A stretch of DNA of 64,000 nucleotides from Chitinophaga sp. SYP-B3965 (lineage in GTDB: Bacteria > Bacteroidota > Bacteroidia > Chitinophagales > Chitinophagaceae), in the NCBI RefSeq assembly GCF_009647655.1, contig NZ_WJFD01000001.1, forward strand, positions 3,038,001-3,102,000, written 5' to 3'. The position numbers and the translations under genes are program-made. Shown here piece after piece: positions 25,008 to 34,942 of this stretch (within the stretch, counting starts at the first letter, position 1; each line of letters begins with the position of its first letter). The notes below the pieces were generated by a model that was not told the DNA's origin, did not search any database, and was given only the letters and a program-made list of their open reading frames with translations.

Positions 25008-28000
25008 TCTTTCTCACGATCGTTTTTTTCTGATTACTGAGCCTTAATAAAAAGACACCTTTTCCGGGAATTTGCACACGCAATTTCCCTGTATTGCCGG
25101 CTATCTTTTGCGCATGCACCAACACGCCTTTTATATCATGTATTTCCAGCTGCCAGGCCTGGAGCGATACCGGCAATATGATCTCCACCGGGCCGGATGT
25201 TGGATTGGGATGAACCTTAACCAGTGAATCCAGTTCAGGATCATTTACAGCCGTGATCACTTTCACTACATAATCCTGCGCGGAAAAATCTGATTGAACA
25301 TTAGTATACACTATTTCCTTCGGCTCAAATTCATAACTCCAGAACACCGGTTTAAATATTCCGCTCCATCCGGGAGGTACGCTTACACTGTATATTCCAT
25401 TACCGTCTGTTCTTACTAATGCGCTGAGCAGGATATCGGGTAATCCGCGCCCCGTGGCATAAACCACTTTACCGGAGATCACAAATGCATTAACGGTAGT
25501 AATACTCCGAACAGCACTCGCCGTTGTATTGCCATGATCATCCTTTGCGATCACCTTCCAGCTATAAGTTCCGGCCGTAAGATTATTATGCGTATAGCTA
25601 AGTGTGGTGAGCCCTTCTGCTACTTTTACATCGGATAGATACAGTTCATAAGTAACCGGCCCATTTTCAGGATCAGCTGCCGCTGCCCATCTAAATACAA
25701 CAGGTAATGTAGCTGCCGCTTTACTTTGATCTGCCGGCGTTAATAATTGCGGTGCTGAGGGAGGCGTATTTTGTGTTGGCGGCTGTACCGTGAAGCTCGC
25801 TACATCACTGGATACCGCGCCACCATATGCATCCTTTACTATTACCTTCCAATAATAAGTACCCGGCGCCAGCGACGCAGTAGTGTATTGCAGCAATTGG
25901 AGATCCACTGCAATTTTCGTAACAGGGTCAGGATCTGTGCCGAAGTACACATCATATGTCAGGATATCTTTATCAGGATCTGTAGCTGCCGTCCAGCTGA
26001 GTGTTGAATTGGCAGCGGACGGATTTGTAAGTATTGGTTTGGAAGGAGCTGTATTGGCAGTGGTGAACCTCCAGGCCGGAGATTCCCAGACAGACCAGGG
26101 ACCATCTTTAGCCATTACTTTCCAGAAATAAATGCTGTGTGGCTTCAGTTTACTGGCGCCATATAATTGTGTTATCGTAAAAGATGAATCCGTCAGATCA
26201 TTAGCCACGAGGCTCATGCCCAAAGGATCTCCCCCAACATAAAGATCATATTTATGATTAAACATCGTCTTCCTCCAGGTAAGCAGCGGATTTGTATTTA
26301 CATCAATGCTCCAGTTAAGCGGGCTCACCAGCGTGGGGCTTCCATTCGTATTAAACGTTCCGTAAGTTCTGAAACTGCGCATCTCACTTGCTGACTCACC
26401 TCCTTTTTCATCTGTAGCAACTACTTTCCAGTAATAGACTGTGCCGGTTTGGAGGTAGGCCCATGGAATAGCATAACGTGTTGCATTAAAGTCCGAGTTC
26501 CAGATTCCTAACGTTGAAGGGGAAGTGCCAAACATTAATTTGTAATACACCTTATCTCCATCTGGGTCAGTTACGCTACTCCATGTTAAGTCAAATACCA
26601 GCGCCGTACTCTGCGCACTATTAACAGGTGTTAATAATAACGGTGTATCTGGCGCACGGTTCAATGTTGCAAACTCTCCTACTGCACTTTCTGATCTTCC
26701 GCCACGCCCATCTGTAACTACTACTTTCCAATAATAGGTAACACCTGCATGCAGACCACTTACCTGGTAAGCTGGAGTACTAAGATCTTTGGCCACCAAT
26801 TGCAGATTTGCCAACTGATTGCCGATATAAAAATGATACTTTACCGCATCTCCATCAGCATCTGTAACCGCCGTCCACTGAAAGGCAGCAGGGGTAATAG
26901 TTACCGATGTACTTTGAAACGCCGGTGTTATCAACTGAGGCACAGGAGGTACCGTGTTAGCGGGGTTGCTTTGCGTGGTGAAAGCCCATACCGCACTTTC
27001 CATTACTTCTCCGGAAGTATCCCGTGCCCTTACTTTCCAGTAATATTTTTTATTAGGCTCCAGTTCAGATAACTGGTAAGTTGTTTCTTTTATCCCGGAT
27101 TGAATGAGTTGCGCCGGCACGTTGATAGTATCTATATACAGATCATATACTACAATGTCTCCGTTATCAGGATCCGTTGCTGCTGTCCATTGCAACAGAC
27201 CGTTGAACGGTATGTTCTGGCTATTATTCAGGGGGCTTTGTAATACTGGTTCAGCAGGCGGATGGTTATCCGGTGTATTTTTCACACAACGTACAGATGC
27301 CCCGCCATAAACCGTATTGTTGGTAGCAAAGTAATAATTCTGTTGCTCTCCATAAGTGATCCCCCGCTGGTCTGAAGTTTCCCTATCCCGCTGGGCCAAC
27401 CATATCTGATTGGCCTTCGTATCAAAACCATTGGCAAACACGTTGAAGAAACCGGATTGCAACATACTCAAACCAGAAGTATTTAACCATTCATTTTCTT
27501 TCCCGACGAAACTCCAGGTACTATAGTGCATCTGTGCGGGTTTGTTAGTCGAGATGGGATAGAGTTTATTCCAATCTTCGAGATCAGCCACATGCCAGCC
27601 GGCAGGGCAAACACCCTGTATCTTTTTTGCAGTATCCGGGAGTGCATCGAAATTCAGTGCAGCTGCCCAGGTATAGAGGTAACCGTATTTAGAGATGTTC
27701 TGATCATTATTATCGAGGGCTGCAAAATTCTTATCTCTGTCCAGCTCATTCCAGGGTTCATATCCATAATATCCATCCCTGGGTTCCGGCAGGTAACTCA
27801 GGTTATGCGTCATCCATTTTTCTCCGTTGATACGCACCCATTGGTAGATCTGTCCATCCCGGATATCTGTGAACGTGCCTGTTTCGTTACTGTTCAGTGG
27901 TTTTGTCAGGAACTTCCTCACCACAGTGCTTTTTGCAACACCCTGCTGATCAATGGCCACCACTTTCCAGTAATAAGTAGTATTCGGCAGCAGGCCCAAT

Positions 28001-30156
28001 GCCGTATAAGTTTTACCCGTAATACCCTGCGCTATGCGGTCTGGCTGTGCCTTCGTATCCAGGTATACATCATAGGTAATACCCGGATCATCCATATAAC
28101 GCCATGCGAGTGTTACATCCGTCGCTACATAAACAGATATTTCGCGCGGATACTCAAGGGTAGGGTTTGCAACTTTTGTAACTTTTTCCGTTACAAAAGT
28201 AAAGATATCACTGTCTGTTTGTTCTCCACTATCATCTATTGCTGTTACTTTCCAGTAATAACGTTGCAAACCCATCAGGCCGGTCACAGGCATGGATTTT
28301 TTATTGATGATCCCACGCGGGCTTAATGCAGCAGAAGAAGTCCCTAAGCTTACCCTGTATAACATGTTGCCTCCTTCCGGATCATCCCCACCTGTCCATT
28401 TCAGTTCCGGCGTAACACTTACATTCGCTGCATTAATGGCAGGCTCCAGTGCAACAGGTTTCGCAGGTTTCTGATTGAGCCTTGCATTAATGGTATAAGA
28501 ACGTTTTGCCGCGCCCTTTTGCAGATGTACCGTAATGATATTATCCGCTGCCAAAGTACCAGAGATCATATAATATTTAGTAGCCCCGACAGGAAGCCCG
28601 TAATTATAAGTGATCCCTTCCGTCAGCGTAAGGTAAGAAGGTATATCAAAAGTCACTACGGTAGAAGGATCACTATAATCCAGCACAATGCCTACCGCAT
28701 CTTTCACCGTCGTCTTTCCCTTTGTGGTATAGGTTGAAGTACTCACATCAAAAGCGGGAGAGAGTGTTGCCAGATCATACCTGTATAACTGTGGATCAGA
28801 GAAGCGGTAATAAAAACGGAGGTTCGATAGTCCCATATCATCAGTGATCGTAGCGAACTGCCAGATACTACTTTCCGTTACACCACCTTTACTGTCGTAA
28901 GCGGCCACTTTCCAATAATATGTTTTGCCGGACAACACAGTGGGCAGGAAGGTGGTATTGGTCAGATCTGTAGCTACTGCCGTGAGGGCTGTTACCGCTG
29001 TTCCCATATACACCGTATACTTTACGCCATCATTATCGGGGTCTGTCGCTGCATTCCATTGAAGGGTCTGTTGAAAAGTGATCCCTGTGTTGTTATTCAG
29101 CGGACTTTGCAATTGTGGTGCAGCAGGTGCTGCATTACCCGGATTATTCTGTGTAATGAATGTACGTACACTGCTTTCAGAACGATCACCTCTGCTATCC
29201 ACTGCCACTACTTTCCAGCTATAGGTAGTATTACCAGATAAATTCAATGTTTTGGAAAACCCATTTACGGCCTGCATTTTATCAAGGGCGGCACCGATAC
29301 CATACCACAATTCATAACGCACACTGTCCCTATCTTCATCCACCGCTTTTTCCCAGGACAGCGTTGCATTATAATCCACGCCAACAGCCTGGTGCTCCGG
29401 AAGTGATTGTATAACAACAGGTGGTGGTGTATTACGTGTAGTGAACTTCCAGATACTACTGTTGGTAAAAAGCCCTCCGGGGTCCCTGGCTATTACATTC
29501 CAATAATAGGTCGTGTTTCCTGTTATGGGTGTAGTTACCTGAAAGCTGGTACCGGTGATCCCCGTAGCGATCGGGGGGTAATTGGCAGGTATAGTTCCTG
29601 TTGATAAATAGATATCATATACAAGCATGTCTCCATCCTGATCAGTACTGGCTGTCCACTCCAATAAAGGTGAACGGGATAAATTCACCCCATTATTTGC
29701 AGGTGCTGATAACACAGGAGCCTCTGGCTCAAAGAGATTCGCCCTGCCCATTGTAAAGCTCCATACATCACTGGCAGTAGCTCCTCCGCTACCATCCTTT
29801 GCCACTACTTTCCAGTAGATGGTTGATAACTGGACAGGTGGATAGAACGCCATTACGTAAAAGGTATCTGCCGCCATGAAGACAATGCAGGAATCATTAT
29901 AAAAATCCGCACCGGCGTTTTCTGCAAATACACGCAGGTGATCAGCATCCGGACCTAAGTAAACATCATATACAATATTGCTGCCTCCTGCGGATTTAAA
30001 TTTGAGTCCAAGACTAAAATCATCATGACCCTTTGCCTGGTCAAGTGGCCACTGCAATATTGGTTTAGGAGGAGGTGTTTGTGCCCACGCTGCATGCGTA
30101 AAGAAAAACAATAGTAAGAAGAAAAACTTGTGTCTAAGCAGGTTGAAATTAGGCAT
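24994..30156 (-). CDS. Giant Fn3-like repeat surface protein with FISUMP domain and type IX sorting signal
   Basis: A 1720-residue secreted protein. It has a signal peptide (FFFLLLFFFTHAAWA) and twelve fibronectin-III-like modules marked by the strand YYWKV followed by a D-x-x-G turn (for example YYWKVVVTDGRGGRSES). Six lie before and six after a FISUMP domain (Fibrobacter succinogenes major paralogous domain) at about 770-980, with GEKWMTHNLSYLPEPRDGYY, CPAGWHVADLEDWNKLYP and VYGGASVRCVKN. A different beta-rich insert (SNLRFYYRFSDPQLYRYDL) lies between modules 4 and 5. The end is a carboxypeptidase-like segment and a type A T9SS C-terminal domain (VHPNPTSGPVEIILPVS, KGVFLLRLSNQKKTIVRKII). 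It is exported by T9SS and anchored or released at the surface. Its role (adhesion or substrate binding) is open. Confidence 0.9.
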   Translation of the reverse strand: MPNFNLLRHKFFFLLLFFFTHAAWAQTPPPKPILQWPLDQAKGHDDFSLGLKFKSAGGSNIVYDVYLGPDADHLRVFAENAGADFYNDSCIVFMAADTFYVMAFYPPVQLSTIYWKVVAKDGSGGATASDVWSFTMGRANLFEPEAPVLSAPANNGVNLSRSPLLEWTASTDQDGDMLVYDIYLSTGTIPANYPPIATGITGTSFQVTTPITGNTTYYWNVIARDPGGLFTNSSIWKFTTRNTPPPVVIQSLPEHQAVGVDYNATLSWEKAVDEDRDSVRYELWYGIGAALDKMQAVNGFSKTLNLSGNTTYSWKVVAVDSRGDRSESSVRTFITQNNPGNAAPAAPQLQSPLNNNTGITFQQTLQWNAATDPDNDGVKYTVYMGTAVTALTAVATDLTNTTFLPTVLSGKTYYWKVAAYDSKGGVTESSIWQFATITDDMGLSNLRFYYRFSDPQLYRYDLATLSPAFDVSTSTYTTKGKTTVKDAVGIVLDYSDPSTVVTFDIPSYLTLTEGITYNYGLPVGATKYYMISGTLAADNIITVHLQKGAAKRSYTINARLNQKPAKPVALEPAINAANVSVTPELKWTGGDDPEGGNMLYRVSLGTSSAALSPRGIINKKSMPVTGLMGLQRYYWKVTAIDDSGEQTDSDIFTFVTEKVTKVANPTLEYPREISVYVATDVTLAWRYMDDPGITYDVYLDTKAQPDRIAQGITGKTYTALGLLPNTTYYWKVVAIDQQGVAKSTVVRKFLTKPLNSNETGTFTDIRDGQIYQWVRINGEKWMTHNLSYLPEPRDGYYGYEPWNELDRDKNFAALDNNDQNISKYGYLYTWAAALNFDALPDTAKKIQGVCPAGWHVADLEDWNKLYPISTNKPAQMHYSTWSFVGKENEWLNTSGLSMLQSGFFNVFANGFDTKANQIWLAQRDRETSDQRGITYGEQQNYYFATNNTVYGGASVRCVKNTPDNHPPAEPVLQSPLNNSQNIPFNGLLQWTAATDPDNGDIVVYDLYIDTINVPAQLIQSGIKETTYQLSELEPNKKYYWKVRARDTSGEVMESAVWAFTTQSNPANTVPPVPQLITPAFQSTSVTITPAAFQWTAVTDADGDAVKYHFYIGNQLANLQLVAKDLSTPAYQVSGLHAGVTYYWKVVVTDGRGGRSESAVGEFATLNRAPDTPLLLTPVNSAQSTALVFDLTWSSVTDPDGDKVYYKLMFGTSPSTLGIWNSDFNATRYAIPWAYLQTGTVYYWKVVATDEKGGESASEMRSFRTYGTFNTNGSPTLVSPLNWSIDVNTNPLLTWRKTMFNHKYDLYVGGDPLGMSLVANDLTDSSFTITQLYGASKLKPHSIYFWKVMAKDGPWSVWESPAWRFTTANTAPSKPILTNPSAANSTLSWTAATDPDKDILTYDVYFGTDPDPVTKIAVDLQLLQYTTASLAPGTYYWKVIVKDAYGGAVSSDVASFTVQPPTQNTPPSAPQLLTPADQSKAAATLPVVFRWAAAADPENGPVTYELYLSDVKVAEGLTTLSYTHNNLTAGTYSWKVIAKDDHGNTTASAVRSITTVNAFVISGKVVYATGRGLPDILLSALVRTDGNGIYSVSVPPGWSGIFKPVFWSYEFEPKEIVYTNVQSDFSAQDYVVKVITAVNDPELDSLVKVHPNPTSGPVEIILPVSLQAWQLEIHDIKGVLVHAQKIAGNTGKLRVQIPGKGVFLLRLSNQKKTIVRKIIVL

Positions 30157-30163
30157 AGGATAT

Positions 30164-30171
30164 CAAAATTA
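30164..30171 (-). promoter_or_regulatory. -7 element before the Fn3/FISUMP gene
   Basis: The minus strand reads TAATTTTG, an exact TAnnTTTG match, 7 nt before the ATG at 30156; the 5' leader would be very short. Confidence 0.45.
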
Positions 30172-30249
30172 TCTTGACGGGACAACAAACGGGGAAAGCA
30201 TAAAACTACAGGGATTTGCCGGAAGGTAAAATGCGTATTTTGTGCTATT

Positions 30250-31431
30250 TTAAATACGCCTCCTGCCTACCAGTAATATCAGCAAAGCCAATACAGCCGC
30301 ACTGGCCATGATCACCGCTATCGGCAATGCATTCGCTGATTTATAAAGACTTACAAGTACAGATGCCAGCGTACCGATACCCATTTGCAAAGCACCCATT
30401 AAAGAAGAAGCTGTTCCTGCATTCCGCTCAAAAGGCGCTAACGCCAGCGCAATAGCATTGGAGTTAGTGAAACCAAGCCCGCAGAGGAACACAAACAATA
30501 CAGCAATCGTGCCTTCTAACCCCAGCCAGCCATTCATAGTAGCGATCACAAAAAAGATCCCCGTTAAAGATTGCGCAAAGAGCGCAACAGGAATGATCTG
30601 CTCACTGGTGTACTTCTTCAGCAGTAATGTATTCACCTGACTGGACCCGATGAAACCCACAGATAACAAAGCAAATATCCAACCATAAGCTTTACTGCTT
30701 ACCTGGAAGATGCCCATAAAGATCTTGGGAGAACCGGAAATGTATGCGAACAAAGCAGAGAAAGCGATAGCCGCAGTAAAGGTATAAGTATAGAATTGCG
30801 GCACTTTTAAAACGGCCAGGAAGTTCTTAATGATAGGCAATGGCATCAATGATAAAGTAGTATCTGGTTTATAACTACCCGGCAACCACAGGATGCTGGC
30901 CGCCAATACTAATATACCCATTACCGTTAGGATGATGAATACAGCGTGCCATCCAAATTCAGTCGTCACGTAACCACCCACTGTGGGTGCTACCATGGGA
31001 GATAAAGCCACTACTAACATGAGTAGTGAGAACACCTTGGCGCTGTCTTTCACCGGAAACAGATCGCGCACCATGGCAACGGACGCTACGGCTGCTGCAC
31101 AACTGCCTACTGCCTGGATAAATCGAAGCGCCACAAAATTATCAATACTGTTCACAAAGATGCAACCGATGGTGGCTGCGATGTATAATACAAGTCCTAT
31201 GTAAAGGGGAGGTTTTCTGCCGAACCTGTCCAACAGAGGCCCATACAACAACTGCCCTGCAGAGATGCCTACAAAATAACTGGATAAACTTAACCCCACA
31301 CTGGAAATGTCTGTTTTCAGATCTTTCGCAATGGCCGGAAAACCCGGCAGATACATGTCTATCGTAAATGGGCCCAGTGCAGTCAATGCGCCAAGGATCA
31401 GGATCAGCGAAAAGTAGGTAGCGCGTGTCAA
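30250..31431 (-). CDS. Bcr/CflA-family MFS efflux transporter
   Basis: A 393-residue major facilitator with about 12 TM helices, proton-coupled drug exporter of the Bcr/CflA type. The N-terminus (LILILGALTALGPFTIDMYL, PGFPAIAKDLKTD) matches the Bcr signature, with motif A-like YGPLLDRFGRKPPLYIGLVL between TM2 and TM3, MVRDLFPVKDSAKVFSLLML, and ALSPMVAPTVGGYVTTEFGW (antiporter motif C region). The only in-frame start that keeps TM1 complete is TTG at 31431; no ATG lies between it and an upstream stop. It is 25 bp after uxuA and likely cotranscribed, so a hexuronate-related substrate cannot be excluded, but the family exports drugs and small metabolites. Confidence 0.88.
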   Translation of the reverse strand: MTRATYFSLILILGALTALGPFTIDMYLPGFPAIAKDLKTDISSVGLSLSSYFVGISAGQLLYGPLLDRFGRKPPLYIGLVLYIAATIGCIFVNSIDNFVALRFIQAVGSCAAAVASVAMVRDLFPVKDSAKVFSLLMLVVALSPMVAPTVGGYVTTEFGWHAVFIILTVMGILVLAASILWLPGSYKPDTTLSLMPLPIIKNFLAVLKVPQFYTYTFTAAIAFSALFAYISGSPKIFMGIFQVSSKAYGWIFALLSVGFIGSSQVNTLLLKKYTSEQIIPVALFAQSLTGIFFVIATMNGWLGLEGTIAVLFVFLCGLGFTNSNAIALALAPFERNAGTASSLMGALQMGIGTLASVLVSLYKSANALPIAVIMASAAVLALLILLVGRRRI

Positions 31432-31456
31432 GCTGTAAGAATTTCCGCAAAGATGG

Positions 31457-32644
31457 CTACATTATTTCACTTTCAGGATAGAAAATATTGATCAGCCCAT
31501 ATTCCAGCCCCCTCAGTTCCGCCAGGCCTTTCAAACGCCCTATGGCACTGTATCCGGGATAGGTTTTCTTGGAAAGATCATCCAGCATCTGGTGGCCATG
31601 GTCCGGCCTCATGGGAATGGATACACGATTTCTTTGCATCACCGTCAGCAGTTCCTTTACTACTGCAAACATGTTCACATCCCCATCCAGGTGATCTGCT
31701 TCGTAGAAATTCCCTTGCGCATCCTGTTTCGTATTGCGCAGATGAATGAAGTGGATCTGATCTCCATGCCGTTGAACGATACCCGGCAGATCATTATCCT
31801 TACGCACACTTAGGGAACCCGTGCAATAACATAATCCGTTGGCAGGAGACGGTGCCGCATTCATCAATGCAATAAGGTCTGCTTCCGTACTCACAATACG
31901 CGGAAGGCCTAATAAGGGATAGGGAGGATCGTCTGGATGGATGGCCATCTTCAGGCCCAGTTCTTCCGCTATCGGCACTACCTGTTGCAGGAAATAGAAC
32001 AGGTGTTGCTGTAAACGTTTTGCATCAATATGTTCATATTGTTTAAGTGCTACGAGTACCATTTCTTTGGTGAAGCGGTCATCACTTCCCGGCAAACCCA
32101 GCAGTGTATTATTGAACAACTTCTCTTTTGCTTCTACGCTCATAGCTTTCAAATGCTGCTCCGCCTGCATGATCTCTTCAGGGGTATAATCCTTTGCTGC
32201 ATCAGGGCGTTGCAGCAGGAAAAGATCAAATGCAATGAAAGGCAAACGTTCAAAATACAAAGCCTTGCTGCCATCCGGCATCGTGTAGTCAATATCTGTG
32301 CGCATCCAGTCCAGCACCGGCATAAAGTTATACGTGATCACTTTGATCCCGCATAACGCCAGGTTGCGCAAACTTTGTTTGTAGTTATCGATGTATAGCA
32401 GGTATTGCCCTGTTTGTTGTTTGATGTGTTCATGCACCGGCAGGCTTTCCACAACAGTCCATGTCATACCAGCCGCTTCGATCATCGCAATGCGTTTCCT
32501 GATCTCTTCCACTGACCATATTTCTCCAACAGGGATCTGATGCAGTGCAGTTACCACACCACTGCAACCTGCCTGCCTGATATCCATTAAACTAACGGGA
32601 TCGTTGGGTCCAAACCAACGCATTGTATGTTGCATTGCTACCAT
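31457..32644 (-). CDS. uxuA: Mannonate dehydratase
   Basis: A 395-residue enzyme that dehydrates D-mannonate to 2-keto-3-deoxygluconate in the glucuronate branch of hexuronate breakdown. Family features: [40 protein letters not shown], the TIM-barrel strand [39 protein letters not shown] (metal ligands), [40 protein letters not shown] and [17 protein letters not shown] 32644 was chosen because a -7 element lies 5 nt before it and the length matches E. coli UxuA; 32635 is possible. The upstream TTG at 32680 would overlap moeA. It is outside the pectin cluster by 6 kb, but shares its pathway. Confidence 0.95.
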   Translation of the reverse strand: MVAMQHTMRWFGPNDPVSLMDIRQAGCSGVVTALHQIPVGEIWSVEEIRKRIAMIEAAGMTWTVVESLPVHEHIKQQTGQYLLYIDNYKQSLRNLALCGIKVITYNFMPVLDWMRTDIDYTMPDGSKALYFERLPFIAFDLFLLQRPDAAKDYTPEEIMQAEQHLKAMSVEAKEKLFNNTLLGLPGSDDRFTKEMVLVALKQYEHIDAKRLQQHLFYFLQQVVPIAEELGLKMAIHPDDPPYPLLGLPRIVSTEADLIALMNAAPSPANGLCYCTGSLSVRKDNDLPGIVQRHGDQIHFIHLRNTKQDAQGNFYEADHLDGDVNMFAVVKELLTVMQRNRVSIPMRPDHGHQMLDDLSKKTYPGYSAIGRLKGLAELRGLEYGLINIFYPESEIM

Positions 32645-32649
32645 AAGTG

Positions 32650-32657
32650 TAAAAGTA
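32650..32657 (-). promoter_or_regulatory. -7 element 5 nt before uxuA
   Basis: The minus strand reads TACTTTTA (one base off TAnnTTTG) followed by CACTT and ATG 32644. It would drive uxuA separately from moeA, with an mRNA that begins near the start codon. Confidence 0.4.
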
Positions 32658-32664
32658 TCTTCTG

Positions 32665-33867
32665 TTACCTGAATTTCCAAACAGGGAAACTGCTGCCTTT
32701 TCTGAAAACATCCTGGTCAGCCGGTAACGCCATGAAAGCATCTGCCTGCAACAGACTGGCCAGATCGCCGGAACCATGATAAGCTGCCGGCGTTGCCAGT
32801 ACAACACCTTCCGGCGAAGATTTTAATTTCACGGGGAGATAATACTCGAGGGGTTTATCAAACGTTACATCTTCTTCCAATACAGCGAACTCCGGTTTAC
32901 TGCTTACATCCTGCAGGCAGGCTTTCAGCCAGGGTTGTATATACCGGTAATAACACATGAATCCTGAAACAGGATTACCCGGCAGCCCAAATACTACCGG
33001 TCCGTTATTAAACGCACCAAACAATAAAGGTTTGCCGGGGCGTTGCTGTACTTTATGAAATATTTCCTGCATGCCTGCTGTCTTCAATACTTCCGGCAGA
33101 TGATCATATTTCCCGGCAGATACAGCGCCTGTGCAGATCAGTACATCCGCAGCAGGGATCAGTTTATTGATATGAGCAGTGAGATGTTGCATATCATCCG
33201 GCAGATGTACTATTTCAGCAGAGATGCCCTGTAACGCGGCGGCGAGGCTGTAAACATTGGACATGCGCAACTGATGGGCTTCCGGTTTATTTTCTACAGG
33301 TACTAATTCATTTCCGGTAGCGATGAGTACTACCCTGGGCAGTTTGCTCACCAACACCTTCGTTTTCCCCACGGTAGCTAACACACCAGCTTCCGCAGCA
33401 CTCAGCCGGATACCCGGTTCCAGTAATGGTTTGCCCTCCTGGGCATCTGATCCTGTTCTATGAATAAACTGCCCTTTCGCTACCTCCTTCAGAATAGTAA
33501 AACGGCGGAAACCTTCATGTTCTGAAATATCCAGGTGCTCATAGGGGATCACGGTATCTGTGAGGTCCGGCAAAACAGCGCCGGTCATCACTTCCATGCA
33601 ATCCGCCAGGTTTCGCAGCTGCATCTGAGGCATCCCTGCCGCTTGTACGTCTTCCAGTCCAAATACCCGCTGACCGCGTACATAGCTGTCGTAGTGAATG
33701 GAAATACCGTCCATGGTTACCCGGTCGAAGGGGGGAAAGGGCCTGTCAGCATAAATAGTTTCGCGTAATACTCTTCCTGTGGCTGCTTCAAAAGGCACCC
33801 ATTCCGTTCCGAAATCACGGACAGTAGCCATAATGGCTGCAAAAGCTTCTGGTACGCGCATCATCAT
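32665..33867 (-). CDS. moeA: Molybdopterin molybdenumtransferase
   Basis: A 400-residue enzyme that inserts molybdate into adenylated molybdopterin. Domains in order: N-terminal MoeA region ([44 protein letters not shown] start of the substrate loop), linker [20 protein letters not shown], central MPT-binding fold ([70 protein letters not shown]) and a C-terminal beta domain. The start is one of three consecutive Met codons (33867, 33864, 33861); longer frames would cross the moaC promoter. It is divergent from moaC-mobA and part of the molybdenum cofactor cluster. Confidence 0.94.
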   Translation of the reverse strand: MMMRVPEAFAAIMATVRDFGTEWVPFEAATGRVLRETIYADRPFPPFDRVTMDGISIHYDSYVRGQRVFGLEDVQAAGMPQMQLRNLADCMEVMTGAVLPDLTDTVIPYEHLDISEHEGFRRFTILKEVAKGQFIHRTGSDAQEGKPLLEPGIRLSAAEAGVLATVGKTKVLVSKLPRVVLIATGNELVPVENKPEAHQLRMSNVYSLAAALQGISAEIVHLPDDMQHLTAHINKLIPAADVLICTGAVSAGKYDHLPEVLKTAGMQEIFHKVQQRPGKPLLFGAFNNGPVVFGLPGNPVSGFMCYYRYIQPWLKACLQDVSSKPEFAVLEEDVTFDKPLEYYLPVKLKSSPEGVVLATPAAYHGSGDLASLLQADAFMALPADQDVFRKGSSFPVWKFR

Positions 33868-33873
33868 TTTAAC

Positions 33874-33881
33874 TATTTTTG
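33874..33881 (+). promoter_or_regulatory. -7 element before moaC
   Basis: TATTTTTG matches TAnnTTTG exactly and lies 22 nt before the moaC ATG at 33904. On the other strand TAAATTTA at 33888-33895 is a candidate for moeA, 20 nt before 33867, so the 36-bp gap probably holds two overlapping promoters. Confidence 0.45.
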
Positions 33882-33903
33882 CTTTGATAAATTTAATGCA
33901 TTT

Positions 33904-34374
33904 ATGGGCAATGATTTTACACACCTGAATGAAAGTGGCCAGCCGCAAATGGTGGATGTGGGTGAAAAAGCCCTTACCCAACGTATTGCCGTGGCAGAAA
34001 GCAGGGTATTTTTACCAGAAATCATCCTGCAGCAATTCACCGGGGAAGAGCTGGTAACAAAGAAAGGTGCGGTATTTCAAACGGCCATCATTGCAGGTAT
34101 CATGGGGGCTAAAAAAACGCCTGAGCTCATTCCTTTATGCCATACCTTACTGTTGGATAATTGTCATATCAGTATCAAACTGGAAGGATCTGATGCGGTG
34201 GTGCGCTGTACGGTTAAAACAACCGGTAAAACGGGGGTAGAAATGGAAGCGCTGACCGGTGCCAGTGTGGCTGCATTAACGATCTATGATATGTGTAAAG
34301 CATTTTCTCACGAAATGGTGATCAGGGAAACCAGGCTCATCAGTAAAAGCGGAGGTAAACATGACATCGGATAA
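33904..34374 (+). CDS. moaC: Cyclic pyranopterin monophosphate synthase
   Basis: A 156-residue enzyme for the second half of the first step of molybdenum cofactor synthesis, making cyclic pyranopterin monophosphate from the MoaA product. Signature parts: MVDVGEKALTQRIAVAESRV, the conserved AGIMGAKKTPELIPLCHTLL with the active-site Lys and His, and KTGVEMEALTGASVAALTIY DMCKA (split here) with the family's Glu-Met-Glu-Ala-Leu-Thr. The last segment RETRLISKSGGK is the usual C-terminal substrate loop. Length is typical. It overlaps mobA by 14 bp, indicating coupled translation. Confidence 0.96.
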   Translation: MGNDFTHLNESGQPQMVDVGEKALTQRIAVAESRVFLPEIILQQFTGEELVTKKGAVFQTAIIAGIMGAKKTPELIPLCHTLLLDNCHISIKLEGSDAVVRCTVKTTGKTGVEMEALTGASVAALTIYDMCKAFSHEMVIRETRLISKSGGKHDIG

Positions 34375-34942
34375 TAACTTAAAAGGCCTCATATTATGCG
34401 GCGGCCTCAGTACCCGCATGCAACAAGATAAAAGTCAGATCGCTTACCATGGCAAACCCCAGTGGCAATACCTCCATGATCTGTTAAAAAGCTTCCTCCC
34501 CGAAGTATATCTCTCCTGCCGCCCGGAACAAGAATTCCCTGGTTGCGACAACCTGATCCCGGATAGCGTGATCGGCGCAGGACCCTCCTCCGGATTGCTC
34601 AGTGCCCATGCTGCATACCCCGATGCCTCCTGGCTGGTACTGGCCTGCGATCTGCCCCTGATCAGTGAACAGAGTATAAGTTATCTACTCAGTAACCGTA
34701 ATCCCCAAAAAGCCGCAACCGCTTTTGTCAGCCCCTTCAATTTCTCCCCGGAGCCATTGATCACCATCTGGGAGCCCAAAGGGCTGGATGCATTAGAGTT
34801 AGAGTTTAGGGAAGGAAAGAATTGCCCGCGTAAAACGTTGTTGAAAGTGGAAGTGGAGATTTTGAAGAATCCGAATGATACAGAGCAATTTAATGCGAAT
34901 ACACCGGATGAAATGAAGGATGCGATGGGTAAGATTAATTAG
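34361..34942 (+). CDS. mobA: Molybdenum cofactor guanylyltransferase
   Basis: A 193-residue nucleotidyltransferase that links GMP to molybdopterin to form the MGD form of the cofactor. The Rossmann-like start LKGLILCGGLSTRMQQDKSQ has the G-G-x-S-x-R-M motif (x-D-K following), and LVLACDLPLISEQSI holds the metal-binding Asp. PSSGLLSAHAAYPDASW and FNFSPEPLITIWEPKGL follow the family fold. It overlaps moaC and lacks an obvious downstream partner on this strand. After its stop a Lys-rich open frame follows (34939-35172). Confidence 0.9.
   Translation: MTSDNNLKGLILCGGLSTRMQQDKSQIAYHGKPQWQYLHDLLKSFLPEVYLSCRPEQEFPGCDNLIPDSVIGAGPSSGLLSAHAAYPDASWLVLACDLPLISEQSISYLLSNRNPQKAATAFVSPFNFSPEPLITIWEPKGLDALELEFREGKNCPRKTLLKVEVEILKNPNDTEQFNANTPDEMKDAMGKIN

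Noticed and set aside
27526-28326. 266-aa plus-strand frame inside the Fn3/FISUMP gene
   Set aside because: Antisense of a repeat-rich coding region with no independent protein features.
33868-33981. Longer moeA frame from 33981
   Set aside because: It would cover the moaC promoter and start; the family N-terminus begins at 33867.
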